Below are positions 13,707 to 22,610 of a stretch of DNA of 40,955 bases, piece after piece; positions within the stretch are counted from its first letter, which is position 1, and every line of letters starts with the position of its first letter. Below the pieces are notes generated by a model, which was not told where the DNA came from, searched no databases, and was given only the letters and a program-made list of their open reading frames with translations. The DNA comes from a bacterium ADurb.Bin236. Lineage in GTDB: Bacteria; UBP15; UBA6099. The stretch is taken from the NCBI GenBank assembly GCA_002069885.1, contig MWCD01000035.1, positions 1 to 40,955 on the forward strand, read 5' to 3'. The translations under genes and the position numbers were made by a program.

Positions 13707-15356
13707 ATGAACTCGCTTCTGGTTGCAGCGCTGGCTTTCTTCGGTTTCATTCTGGCTTACAGGTTCTATTCCCGGTTTCTGAGCGACAAGATATTCGGGC
13801 TTCGAGCCGATGCCGTCATGCCCGCCCATAAATACGAGGACGGGGTGGACTTTGTGCCCACCAACACGCATATACTCCTCGGACATCACTATACGTCCAT
13901 CGCGGGCGCGGCGCCAATCGTAGGCCCGGCTATTGCCATATTCTGGGGATGGCTGCCCGCTGTCCTTTGGGTCGTCTTCGGCTCCATTTTCATCGGAGCG
14001 GTGCACGACTTCGCAGCCCTCGTAATCTCGGCGCGCAACGAAGGCCGTTCTATCGGCGAAATCACCGAAGACATCATCGGTCCCAATGCCCGCACTCTTT
14101 TTCTCCTAATAATATTCTTCCTACTGCTAATGGTCATCGCGGTTTTTTGCCTCGTGATAGCGAAGCTGTTCACCCTCTTCCCGGCTTCGGTTTTTCCAAT
14201 ATGGCTTGAGATTCCCATTGCGATTACTCTCGGCTACTTCGTGTACGCCCGCAAAGGCAACGTGGCATTGTGGTCGATTATGGCTGTAATCATTATGTAC
14301 GTTTCCATTTACATTGGAACGAAACTCCCGTTAGGGTTAGACATGCTTGGCGTGAAACCGGAAAATGTAATACTGGTTTGGATAATCATCCTTCTCGTTT
14401 ACTGCTACATTGCGTCTATTCTTCCGGTGCAGTACCTTCTGCAGCCGAGAGATTTTATCAATTCGCACGAGTTGTACGTCGGGCTTGTTATTTTGTTTGC
14501 GGCTGTGGTTTATGTGAGTTTCAACGGAGGAGGCAACTTCGTGGCTCCCGCCATCAACAATGACCTCGCCGGAGCGCCTTCGATGTTCCCGTTGCTGTTC
14601 ATAACGATAGCGTGCGGCGCGATTTCCGGATTCCACAGTTTGGTGTCCAGCGGCACGACGGTCAAGCAGATGGACAAGGAGACGGACGCGCGCCCCATAG
14701 GATACGGCTCCATGCTGCTCGAAGGCGCGCTTTCGGTGATGGCAATTATCATGGTAGGGGCCGGGTTCGCGAACTTTTCGGCGTGGCGCGAGGTTTACAA
14801 TGGTTGGGAAGCCGCGCAGGGAGCCGGAATCGGCGTCTTCGTAAAAGGCTGCGGTTTCTTCATGGAGCAAATGAAAATCGGCAACATGCAGATGATCTCT
14901 CACGACTTGGCGGTTGCCATCGCTGCTGTGATAGTACGCTATGTGGTTGAGGAACTGGCAGGAGATTTCAACGTGAAATTCCTGACCAAAAGACATCCGG
15001 CGACATTCGTGGCGGCGGGCACGGCGGGACTGCTCGCGCTCGCAAAGGGCGGCGGCGCGGGCGGCATGATTCTCTGGCCCGTGTTCGGCACAACAAACCA
15101 GCTTCTCGCCGGCCTCGCTCTCATGGTTATCACTGTGTATCTTTTCCGCAAAGGCAAAGGCGCCGTCTACACCTTCATCCCGATGGTTTTCATGATGTTC
15201 GTCACGGGATGGGCTGGGATTGTCGGGCTGAAAAACTTCATAGGCAAGCAGGATTGGCTGCTGACGGGCATATCAGGAGCTATCATGCTCCTTGAGGTAT
15301 GGCTGATTATCGAGGCCGTCAAGGTGTTCGTCAACCTTAAAAAGGGCAAGGCCTGA
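13707..15356 (+). CDS. cstA: CstA-family carbon starvation transporter
   Basis: A polytopic inner-membrane protein of 549 residues, close to the usual short-type CstA length. CstA-family proteins import peptides or pyruvate during carbon limitation. Family marks are YRFYSRFLSDKIFGL at the N-terminus, HHYTSIAGAAPIVGPAIA near residue 60, GAVHDFAALV, and later ISGFHSLVSSGTTVKQ and ILWPVFGTTNQLLA. GGAGG stands six bases before the ATG. The gene is intact, but the prophage seems to have inserted about 45 bases upstream and may have displaced its promoter. Confidence 0.9.
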   Translation: MNSLLVAALAFFGFILAYRFYSRFLSDKIFGLRADAVMPAHKYEDGVDFVPTNTHILLGHHYTSIAGAAPIVGPAIAIFWGWLPAVLWVVFGSIFIGAVHDFAALVISARNEGRSIGEITEDIIGPNARTLFLLIIFFLLLMVIAVFCLVIAKLFTLFPASVFPIWLEIPIAITLGYFVYARKGNVALWSIMAVIIMYVSIYIGTKLPLGLDMLGVKPENVILVWIIILLVYCYIASILPVQYLLQPRDFINSHELYVGLVILFAAVVYVSFNGGGNFVAPAINNDLAGAPSMFPLLFITIACGAISGFHSLVSSGTTVKQMDKETDARPIGYGSMLLEGALSVMAIIMVGAGFANFSAWREVYNGWEAAQGAGIGVFVKGCGFFMEQMKIGNMQMISHDLAVAIAAVIVRYVVEELAGDFNVKFLTKRHPATFVAAGTAGLLALAKGGGAGGMILWPVFGTTNQLLAGLALMVITVYLFRKGKGAVYTFIPMVFMMFVTGWAGIVGLKNFIGKQDWLLTGISGAIMLLEVWLIIEAVKVFVNLKKGKA

Positions 15357-15412
15357 CTAATCGACTCTGCCTGTGCCGCTATGCGCAATCGGCTCCGACT
15401 TTGAGATTCAAA

Positions 15413-15577
15413 TCATTTTGAACAGTCGCCGGAGTTTTCTTTCGATTTGCATTCATTGCACAATTCGCCGTTTGTCGGCTTCGTCGCGGAATGGATGTAA
15501 TTGGCAGTAGGCCATTTGGAACAGTTTTTACACCAATGCCAAGTGTCGCTGTAGGTTAATCTTCGATATGCAGGCAT
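15413..15577 (-). CDS. Small conserved Cys-rich protein
   Basis: An ATG at 15577 with AGGGGG upstream gives 54 residues: MPAYRRLTYSDTWHWCKNCS and then KPTNGELCNECKS. The two CxxC pairs suggest a zinc-binding knuckle. I recall short bacterial proteins with the same YRRL..DTWHWC..C.NWP pattern, so it is probably a real gene of unknown function. It stands alone between cstA and the acyltransferase. Confidence 0.6.
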   Translation of the reverse strand: MPAYRRLTYSDTWHWCKNCSKWPTANYIHSATKPTNGELCNECKSKENSGDCSK

Positions 15578-15769
15578 TTTATGGTTCCCCCTGTCGCTTA
15601 TTTTAAACCACACGCTTTCAATATATCTGAAATATTGCCGACAACAAGACGCAAAAAAGCAACTAAATTAATAACAAATGCTGCACGGCAACGAAGTAGC
15701 AAAGCCGAATTGCAAGACGAGTCTTTCGCTGGCAAAATCACCTAGTTGTTGTAATAGAAAAAAGAGGCA

Positions 15770-16465
15770 TTATTGAGCGTAAGCTTTGGGGCGGTCGTTT
15801 TGCAGCAGTTGAAGAACCGCTGTCCGGATTTTTTCGGTTTCGGTCCGCAACGCGTCTTTGTCTTCAATCTGTTCCGGGCGCAGTTTGACGTCAATAGGAT
15901 TTCCTATCCGCACTGTGACCTTCGTGGGAAAGAGCGCGGGCAGGGCGAAAAGCTCTGAAGGAGCCTCGCCGTCAGCTTCGCCGATCCAGAAGAGAGGGCT
16001 TGCTTCCTCGACCCCGGCGACCGAAACGGGAAGTATGGGCGCGCCGGCCATTGCGGCAAGTTTCACGCATCCAGGGATGAATGGCCTCAGTCTGTACCAG
16101 TCGAAAACCGTGTTGTTGGAGCCTTCGGGGAACATTCCGACCACGCCGCCGCCGGAAACTTCGGAGCTTATTTGCTCGTATGGAAACTTCATTTTTTTGT
16201 TGTGGACAATGCAATCGAACGCAACGACCTGTTTATGCCAGCCCGGCATTTTTTCAGGGTCGCTCCATGCGACCCACTTGATTTTCCGGTCGGGCATGGA
16301 GGCGCTTATCATCATCGCGTCCCAGCCGAACCAGTTCGTGTGGTTGGCGGCGATGACGAACCCTGTTCCATCTGCGGGGATGTTCTCCACTCCGCGCGTT
16401 TCCAGTCTGTGATAAACCTGAGCGAAAGGTTTGATGATTTTGACGGCTGTTTCATAAACGCTCAT
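15770..16465 (-). CDS. PlsC-like 1-acylglycerol-3-phosphate acyltransferase
   Basis: A 231-residue lysophospholipid acyltransferase-type protein. The second of two adjacent ATGs has GGAGG at the better distance. Motif I reads NHTNWFGWD, so histidine and aspartate are six residues apart instead of the usual four; motif III is GMFPEGSNN and the later GAPILPVSV fits motif IV. It would acylate lysophosphatidate or a related lysolipid at the membrane. No membrane segment is obvious apart from amphipathic N-terminal helices. The altered motif I leaves activity and substrate open. Confidence 0.75.
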   Translation of the reverse strand: MSVYETAVKIIKPFAQVYHRLETRGVENIPADGTGFVIAANHTNWFGWDAMMISASMPDRKIKWVAWSDPEKMPGWHKQVVAFDCIVHNKKMKFPYEQISSEVSGGGVVGMFPEGSNNTVFDWYRLRPFIPGCVKLAAMAGAPILPVSVAGVEEASPLFWIGEADGEAPSELFALPALFPTKVTVRIGNPIDVKLRPEQIEDKDALRTETEKIRTAVLQLLQNDRPKAYAQ

Positions 16466-16510
16466 CATCTGCCTCCAGAATTCAAGCTCTGCGCGCGGAC
16501 TGCGGAAGAA

Positions 16511-16780
16511 TCACCTTTCGCCTCGACCGGATTTTTTAAGCGCGTCGAGGAGGACTTCCAATTTTCCTTTTGCGGGCGCGCCGAAAGCTTTTTGAAGCTC
16601 TTCGGCGGCGTAGTTGTTCGTCAGGAATCCGGGCGCGTCTAAGATGCTTTCCCAGCAGACAAGCAATTTAGGGCAGGGCAGGGAGTCGTTCGCCTTGCGG
16701 CAGTGCTTGAAAGTGACAGGGCCGCCCAGAGACGGACAACGCCAGTGGGTCATCTCATCATGTTCTGAAATATCGGGCAT
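16511..16780 (-). CDS. Conserved small Cys-containing protein, unknown
   Basis: The chosen ATG has GGGGA upstream and gives 89 residues. The N-terminal half (MTHWRCPSLGGPVTFKHCRK, then LPCPKLLVCWES) has four cysteines in a pattern I think I have seen in short proteins of anaerobes, possibly metal-binding. The C-terminal half is helical (AAEELQKAFGAPAKGKLEVL). It lies between the acyltransferase and the deacylase on the same strand and may be co-transcribed with them. Function unknown. Confidence 0.6.
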   Translation of the reverse strand: MPDISEHDEMTHWRCPSLGGPVTFKHCRKANDSLPCPKLLVCWESILDAPGFLTNNYAAEELQKAFGAPAKGKLEVLLDALKKSGRGER

Positions 16781-16812
16781 AGCTTTCCCCATTTGCTCGC
16801 GGGAACGCGGAG

Positions 16813-18540
16813 TTATCTTTTAAGCGTCCTTCCCGGCATAGCGTCAGGAAGCAATTCGCCGTCTTTCACTGTATGGCAACCGTTTATAAACACGTGTTCG
16901 ACGCCGGAGGGATTTCCTGTCGGGTTTACGAACGAGCAGTTGGGAGCGATGGTGTTCAAATCCATCACCAGAACGTCCGCGAACCATTTTTCTTTCAGCA
17001 GTCCGCGGTCCTTGAGTTGGAAGTGTTCCGCCGCAAGCCCGGTCATTTTCCTCACGCCCAGTTCGAGGGGGAGCAGCTTCATGTCCCTTACGTACCGGCT
17101 GATGAATTTCGGGTAACAGCCGTGGAATAGGTATGAGGGTTTGCCGAAGCCCATCAGGATGGTGTCCGTGCTTATCGAGACGTTCGGGTCTTTCAGAGCG
17201 GCGAAGAGGGAGCGCTCGGTGAACCTGTCTTCGGGTTCTCCCATAGACTCGAATACCAGCACGCAGCCGTCTTCTTCGACAAGCAGGTCGCACGCGGCGT
17301 CGAACGGGTGTTTGCCCTGTTCGCGGGCGATGGTCAGAAGCTGCATGCCCTCGTATCTCTTGTTCTTTTCAGAGACGACAGCCATAATGCGGGCGCAGCC
17401 CCAGCCCATTATTTTAAATAGGTTGAGAGACCATGTGTTCTTGCCGGTGTGCGGCCATATCAGTTTGCCGTGAGTGATGTCGTAAAGCATTTCTTTTCGG
17501 GTTTCGGGGTCTTTGCAACGTTTTATAATCTCCTCTTTGCCGCCTGTCAAAGCCCACGGCGGGAAGAACGCGAAAAGGTGGGTGAATCCGGTTGTGGTCG
17601 GCATGGCGTCCACGCTTATTTTCACGCCCTGTTCCCGCAGCTTGTCCAGTTTCTTGAACTGTTTGCCCTCCTCGCCGTCGAGCGGGATAGGTAGAGACCA
17701 GTATTTCGACATCTTTATGAGCGCGCCTGCGAACATCCTGAAGACGCCGCCGAACCATCCCATGTCAGGGACCCAGAATATATGAGAAATCTGAGCGCGG
17801 ATGTCGTTCGTCCGGGCGACTTCCACCACTTCATCCACAGCTTCCGGAAGGGTGTTCATATAACTGCGTAGGTGGCTGGTGAAAATGCCGTCGTATTTGG
17901 AAAGAACCTTTCCGAGCGCGACCAATTCGCGGGTGTCGCTCTGGAGGCCGGGCATGTATTGAAGTCCGGTCGAAAGCCCGATTGCGCCCTCTTCGAGCGA
18001 TTTTTCGAGCGTGCGCGACATCTTTCCCACCTCGTCGTCGGTGGCGGATCTGGTGTCCATCCCCATAGCGTCGATGCGGAGCAATCCGTGAGGGGCCAAC
18101 AGGCCCATGTTGAGCAGCATCCCGTTTTTCTCTATGTGGGAGATGAATTCGCCCGTGCTGTTCCACTTGACTGCCGCCTCGATGTCCATGCCGGTGAAAG
18201 CCGCCAGATAGTCTCTGATCAGGTTCTGGTTTTCGCCGCCGTACGGGGCCATGGACATTCCGCAGTTTCCGCCGATGAATGTGGTGATTCCCTGTTTGAC
18301 CAGCGGCGCGAGTATGTCCCGGTGGTCTTCCCGGAATATCGTCATATCCGCGTGAGAGTGCGGGTCGACTATCCCCGGACACACAATTTTTCCGGTGGCG
18401 TCTATGGTTTTGCAGCCGTTGACCTTTTCAAATTTTCCTATAGCCTCGATTTTATCTCCTGTGATAGCGACGTCCGCGACGAACCCCGGCGCGCCCGTTC
18501 CGTCCACAACTGTTCCATTCTTGATGATGATGTCAGGCAT
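16813..18540 (-). CDS. N-acyl-D-amino-acid deacylase / D-aminoacylase family amidohydrolase
   Basis: A 575-residue metal-dependent amidohydrolase. The small beta-sandwich start (IIIKNGTVVDGTGAPGF) is followed by the metal site DPHSHADM (H61, H63), the GGNCGMS motif with C93 typical of D-aminoacylases, FTSHLRSY, QISHIFW and ISTDTILMG for the remaining ligands. These enzymes remove the acyl group from N-acyl-D-amino acids or act on related dihydropyrimidinase-like substrates. The long insert after residue 270 (FAGALIKMSKYWSLPIPL) differs from characterised enzymes, so the substrate cannot be named. The gene has no obvious partner here. Confidence 0.85.
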   Translation of the reverse strand: MPDIIIKNGTVVDGTGAPGFVADVAITGDKIEAIGKFEKVNGCKTIDATGKIVCPGIVDPHSHADMTIFREDHRDILAPLVKQGITTFIGGNCGMSMAPYGGENQNLIRDYLAAFTGMDIEAAVKWNSTGEFISHIEKNGMLLNMGLLAPHGLLRIDAMGMDTRSATDDEVGKMSRTLEKSLEEGAIGLSTGLQYMPGLQSDTRELVALGKVLSKYDGIFTSHLRSYMNTLPEAVDEVVEVARTNDIRAQISHIFWVPDMGWFGGVFRMFAGALIKMSKYWSLPIPLDGEEGKQFKKLDKLREQGVKISVDAMPTTTGFTHLFAFFPPWALTGGKEEIIKRCKDPETRKEMLYDITHGKLIWPHTGKNTWSLNLFKIMGWGCARIMAVVSEKNKRYEGMQLLTIAREQGKHPFDAACDLLVEEDGCVLVFESMGEPEDRFTERSLFAALKDPNVSISTDTILMGFGKPSYLFHGCYPKFISRYVRDMKLLPLELGVRKMTGLAAEHFQLKDRGLLKEKWFADVLVMDLNTIAPNCSFVNPTGNPSGVEHVFINGCHTVKDGELLPDAMPGRTLKR

Positions 18541-18697
18541 GGTTGCTCTCCCGATTCAATTAAATTCAATACATTATCCATCATTAATGTATAAACATAA
18601 GCCTTTTTTTCAAATAATGAGGGAAAAGCGAAGATGTCTGGCGACGGACGCTGACTGTCCGGGATGGGGCGCGGCAGGGTCAAAAATATCGCCGATG

Positions 18698-18725
18698 TTG
18701 GATTTTATATTAATTGGACTAATAT
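18698..18725 (+). promoter_or_regulatory. Candidate promoter of the PBP1A gene
   Basis: TTGGAT (18698-18703) and TAATAT (18720-18725) are 16 bases apart, about 40 bases before the ATG. Confidence 0.4.
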
Positions 18726-18764
18726 GTATGTCTGTAGTGAATATATGATGGAAGCGGGAGAAAT

Positions 18765-21053
18765 ATGGGAAAGAAACCGACAGGCGGCGCAGGACCGGCG
18801 AAAAGGCCGGTGAAGAAAGCGGCGGCGGGCCCGGCAAGAAAACCGGCAAAACGCGCTCCTAAGAAAAAACTGGGCGGCGGCCCTTCCTGTTTTATGATAG
18901 CCGCCGGATTCATAGTCACACTCATTGTTTTCATCATCACTATGGCATTTGTGGTGGTCGGCGTGGTGGCGAAATACACCCGCGAACTGCCTGAACTTCA
19001 GCAGATTGTTATGCCTGACGTCAAAAAAACGTCCATCGTGTACGCGTCCGGCGGAGAAGTGCTTGCCGAGTTATACGAGGAAAACAGGGAATACGCTCCG
19101 TTGTATGAGATACCCGACAGCGTGAAACTCGCGTTCATAGCGACTGAGGACGAGCGTTTCTTCTCCCACAGAGGGTTGGATCTCAAGGGACTGGTTCGCG
19201 TGGGAACGAATTTCATAACGTCTTTTGGCAGAAAACGCCCCGGAGCGAGCACGATAACACAACAGCTCGCCCGCAACACCTACCTCACTCAGGAACTCAA
19301 GATGGAATCCTCCCTGAGCGACAAGATAACAAGGAAAATCAAAGAGATTCTGCTGTCGATAACGATTGAGAAGAAATATTCCAAAGAAGAGATACTTGAG
19401 CAGTATTTGAATCTGATATATATGGGCAACGGGGCGCACGGGGTGAAAACGGCGAGCAGAATCTATTTCGGCAAGCGCATGGAAGATGTCACTCTCGCTG
19501 AAGCGGCCATGCTCGCGGCGACGATCAAGGCTCCGACCATCTACAATCCTTACAAACATCCTGAACGCGTGGTTAGAAGGAAAAACGCGATTCTTGGCAA
19601 CATGAGGCGGCTGCACTTCATCACAGAGCAGGAATACAACAATTCAGTTGCTGAGGACATAAAACTGGCAAAGCGCACAGGCCCCGGATACGAGAATTAC
19701 CGCGCGCCGTGGTTCGTCACGTATTTGCTTGAACAGCTTCAGGACCCGAACGGGCCGTATCCGATGACCGCGACGCAGATATACCGGGGCGGGTTCAGGA
19801 TATACACCACGTTGGATATGAAGACGCAGAACTACGCGGATGAAGCGGTGGCGCACGGGTTTGAGCTTGCTTCAAAGAGAGGCAAGCAGGGATGCAACAT
19901 GACGCAGGGCGCGCTTCTGGCTATGCGTCCGCAGACGGGCGAAATCCTCGCGATGGTAGGCGGCAAGGACTATAAACAGTCGAAATTCAACCGCGCGTGG
20001 CAGGCCCTTCGCCAGCCTGGATCTTCGTTCAAGCTCTTTGTCTATGCCACAGCTCTTAAAAAAGGCTTTTCGATGGAAAGCAAGATATCAGACACTTCGA
20101 TTTGCTATAAACCGGACGGATACAACTTGCTCAAGATGTATTGTCCCGGCAACTACGACAACAAATATCATGGCACGATGACGTTGCACCGGGCGCTAGT
20201 GATGTCGCGGAACATCCCGGCGGTGAAGATAGGCCGGATGGTCGGCGAGAAGAATGTGGCGGAAACCGCCAGAGAAATGGGCATAACAACGAATATGTAC
20301 ATAGGTCCGTCGCTGTCTCTCGGAACGGCGGAAGTGACAATTCTCGACATGGCGGTCGCCTACTCGACAGTCGCCAACAACGGGTTCAGAAACACCCCGA
20401 TAGCAATAAAAAGAATCGAGACGCACGACGGCAGGGTGGTGTACCAACACAGAATAAAAACCGGTGTAAAAGTGTTGGGAGACAACGAGATAGCTCGATT
20501 AGTGCCGTCGCTGAAGGGCGTGATCAATGAGTCGGGCGGCACGGGCGGACGCGCGCGCATCGACCGGCCCGCCGCCGGTAAAACTGGAACCACCAGCGAC
20601 TACCGCGACGCTTGGTTCTGCGGCTTCGTTCCTCAGATGACGGCTATCGTTTGGGTTGGAAACGACAACAACTCGCCCCTTCGCGATTTAGTGGGCGGAA
20701 AACCCACAGGCGCAGGCATAACAGGCGGCGTTCTTCCCGCTCCAGTTTGGGCGTATTTCATGAAGAAGGCTCTGAAAAACGAGCCGGTCAGGGATTTCGT
20801 TCTGCCTGATGTCTCTCCGCTGAAAGGCATTCAGCTTGACTCCGCCGCGCGCGCTTCCGGAACGACTTATCTCGATTTTCTGGATTCAAAAGAGAGTTCC
20901 GGCAAGACGTCGAAACCTTCTTCAGACAGAAACCTAGAACCGGAATTCTTCGAATTCGAGGAAAGAGAAAAGAACCGTCAAAGAGGCGGCGGCGGTCTTC
21001 TTCTTGAACCCGAAGTAGTGTCTCCCGACGATAGTCAAGACAATCTATTCTAA
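18765..21053 (+). CDS. Class A penicillin-binding protein (PBP1A type)
   Basis: A bifunctional peptidoglycan polymerase and cross-linker of 762 residues. A lysine/proline/alanine-rich cytoplasmic tail (1-40) leads to one membrane helix (about 43-69). The glycosyltransferase (GT51) domain shows EDERFFSHRG (128-137) and GASTITQQLARN (160-171). The transpeptidase has SSFK with active serine S420 and K423, SRN at 481-483 and KTGTT at 606-610. An acidic C-terminal tail follows. All catalytic motifs are present and the length is usual. GGGAG precedes the start. Confidence 0.93.
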   Translation: MGKKPTGGAGPAKRPVKKAAAGPARKPAKRAPKKKLGGGPSCFMIAAGFIVTLIVFIITMAFVVVGVVAKYTRELPELQQIVMPDVKKTSIVYASGGEVLAELYEENREYAPLYEIPDSVKLAFIATEDERFFSHRGLDLKGLVRVGTNFITSFGRKRPGASTITQQLARNTYLTQELKMESSLSDKITRKIKEILLSITIEKKYSKEEILEQYLNLIYMGNGAHGVKTASRIYFGKRMEDVTLAEAAMLAATIKAPTIYNPYKHPERVVRRKNAILGNMRRLHFITEQEYNNSVAEDIKLAKRTGPGYENYRAPWFVTYLLEQLQDPNGPYPMTATQIYRGGFRIYTTLDMKTQNYADEAVAHGFELASKRGKQGCNMTQGALLAMRPQTGEILAMVGGKDYKQSKFNRAWQALRQPGSSFKLFVYATALKKGFSMESKISDTSICYKPDGYNLLKMYCPGNYDNKYHGTMTLHRALVMSRNIPAVKIGRMVGEKNVAETAREMGITTNMYIGPSLSLGTAEVTILDMAVAYSTVANNGFRNTPIAIKRIETHDGRVVYQHRIKTGVKVLGDNEIARLVPSLKGVINESGGTGGRARIDRPAAGKTGTTSDYRDAWFCGFVPQMTAIVWVGNDNNSPLRDLVGGKPTGAGITGGVLPAPVWAYFMKKALKNEPVRDFVLPDVSPLKGIQLDSAARASGTTYLDFLDSKESSGKTSKPSSDRNLEPEFFEFEEREKNRQRGGGGLLLEPEVVSPDDSQDNLF

Positions 21054-21079
21054 AGCCGACGCGCTGCAGACCCGATTCT

Positions 21080-21104
21080 TCCCTTCGTCATAGTGACGAA
21101 AGGG
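21080..21104. terminator. Bidirectional hairpin between convergent genes
   Basis: CCCTTCGTCA, a three-base loop and TGACGAAAGGG pair with one bulge between the stops of the PBP1A and DUF2059 genes. TCATTT follows on the plus strand. Confidence 0.5.
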
Positions 21105-21109
21105 TCATT

Positions 21110-21733
21110 TCACTCTGCATTCAATTCCTTGAGAAGGGATTTGTAATCTTCGTCGTCGAGGTTCATCGTTTGGCGCAATTCCTCGGCGAACTCTTTGTTC
21201 AGCTCTTTCATTTCATTGATCATATCAGGAACGTATAGCTTCATGATAATGCCCATCGCTTCCGCAGTAATGGCAGGAGTAGTCTCAATGGTTTTCTTCC
21301 CTGCAGGCGACTTGTAAAACTCATTTATCGCTTTTATGTCTTCAAGTGTGAAGTATTTTGCGTACAGCGGAACGTATACTTCATCGACCATCTTGTTTAT
21401 ATTGAAAACGCTCAACGCTCTTTTCATAACTTTTTCCATGTAGTTCGGCATTACTTCTTCGAACAGTACGGACTTCTGTTTTTCGGACAAGGCAGATGAA
21501 TCTCCCATGTCCTTTGCAATGCTTTCCATTAAGGCCGGCAATTGCGTTTTGAAGTTCCCAACCATCATAGTCGTCATCTGCTCGAACATTTTATCCATTT
21601 CCATCAGGTCGAACATTTCTTTTATAAGGGCGTTTTTTTCCGAGTCGATTTTTTTGCTCTGCGCAGAGGCCCCTATTTGAAACCCGCAAACCAAAAGGAA
21701 CATCGCCGCAAACGATATCGTCGTCTTTTTCAT
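21110..21733 (-). CDS. Secreted DUF2059 family protein
   Basis: Start chosen at the ATG with GGAGG six bases upstream. The 207-residue product has a signal peptide (MKKTTISFAAMFLLVCGFQI, cleavage likely after ASA) and a helical mature part. FYKSPAGKKTIETTPAITAE is the hallmark of DUF2059, a family of periplasmic proteins without known function. A long helix MGIIMKLYVPDMINEMKELN precedes the acidic end. It is convergent with the PBP1A gene. Confidence 0.8.
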   Translation of the reverse strand: MKKTTISFAAMFLLVCGFQIGASAQSKKIDSEKNALIKEMFDLMEMDKMFEQMTTMMVGNFKTQLPALMESIAKDMGDSSALSEKQKSVLFEEVMPNYMEKVMKRALSVFNINKMVDEVYVPLYAKYFTLEDIKAINEFYKSPAGKKTIETTPAITAEAMGIIMKLYVPDMINEMKELNKEFAEELRQTMNLDDEDYKSLLKELNAE

Positions 21734-21834
21734 GATTTGCCTCCGTGGCACAAAATGTTTGTTGAAATATATCACTTGAAAAACTGAAAAGCAACGTTAT
21801 AAAGCCGTCAATAGAGACTTGTTCTCCGCTTTTA

Positions 21835-22473
21835 TTAGAAGAAGCTGAATCCGCCGGTGAGGAACGGGTTGTGCGCTTTTTCGTGCCCGATGGTGGTGGC
21901 GGGGCCGTGGCCGCAGTACACCACCGTCTGCGGGGGCAGCGTCAGAAGCTTGTTCTTTATGTTGTCCAGCAGCAACTGTTGGCTGCCGCCGGGAAGGTCT
22001 GTTCGTCCTATCGAGCCGTTGAAAAGCGTGTCTCCCGCGAACACCCTCTCTCCGAAATCGAAGCAGAGACCTCCGGGCGAGTGGCCGGGGGTGAAGATAA
22101 CTGTCGCTTTGAGATTGCCGACCTCTATGATGTCTCCATCTTTGAGGAAGCCGTCAATCTCCGGCTTGTCGCCGAACCTTACTCCGAAGAACTGGCATTG
22201 CCTTTCATAGCCTTCCACAAACGGGGCTTCGGTTTCGTGGAGCAGAAATTTTGCTCCTTTGGCGACCCGGATCGCCTGAACCGCGCCGATGTGGTCTATG
22301 TGCGCGTGCGTGTTGATTATGCGGGAAACGTTCAGTCCCCGCTTGTCGATGGCGGCCAATATACGCTCCGGCTCCGCTCCGGGGTCTATCACAACTGCTT
22401 CTTTGGTCTCTTCGCAACCGACGACGAAGGTGTTTTCCATGAACGGCCCGACTTCAAGCGTCTCTACTATCAT
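21835..22473 (-). CDS. Metallo-beta-lactamase-fold hydrolase (glyoxalase II-like)
   Basis: A 212-residue cytoplasmic MBL protein. It contains the metal motif THAHIDHIG (about 55-63), TPGHSPGGLCF and AGDTLFNGSIGRTDLPGG, then CGHGPATTIGHEK. This fits the short hydroxyacylglutathione hydrolase-like group, which acts on thioesters or similar substrates; most members are uncharacterised. It lacks the C-terminal extension of true glyoxalase II. The gene is divergent from the FAD oxidoreductase. Confidence 0.85.
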   Translation of the reverse strand: MIVETLEVGPFMENTFVVGCEETKEAVVIDPGAEPERILAAIDKRGLNVSRIINTHAHIDHIGAVQAIRVAKGAKFLLHETEAPFVEGYERQCQFFGVRFGDKPEIDGFLKDGDIIEVGNLKATVIFTPGHSPGGLCFDFGERVFAGDTLFNGSIGRTDLPGGSQQLLLDNIKNKLLTLPPQTVVYCGHGPATTIGHEKAHNPFLTGGFSFF

Positions 22474-22535
22474 TTAGCGTCCTCCGGGGCGGGCGGCGGC
22501 CCTTCGCTGCCGCCTCGTCCTTGCTCGTTGTATGA

Positions 22536-22544
22536 TGCTATAAT
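22536..22544 (+). promoter_or_regulatory. Extended -10 promoter for the FAD oxidoreductase
   Basis: TGCTATAAT is a perfect extended -10 element about 70 bases before the oxidoreductase start. No good -35 is visible. Confidence 0.5.
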
Positions 22545-22610
22545 AATGACAGGGCATGGATGAGTCAAACTGTGGGATAGCGGCGTCGGCCCTGAAAGGC
22601 GGATGACGCC

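Noticed and set aside
18438-18683. Minus-strand frame upstream of the deacylase
   Set aside because: It overlaps the deacylase start in another frame and has no protein-like pattern.
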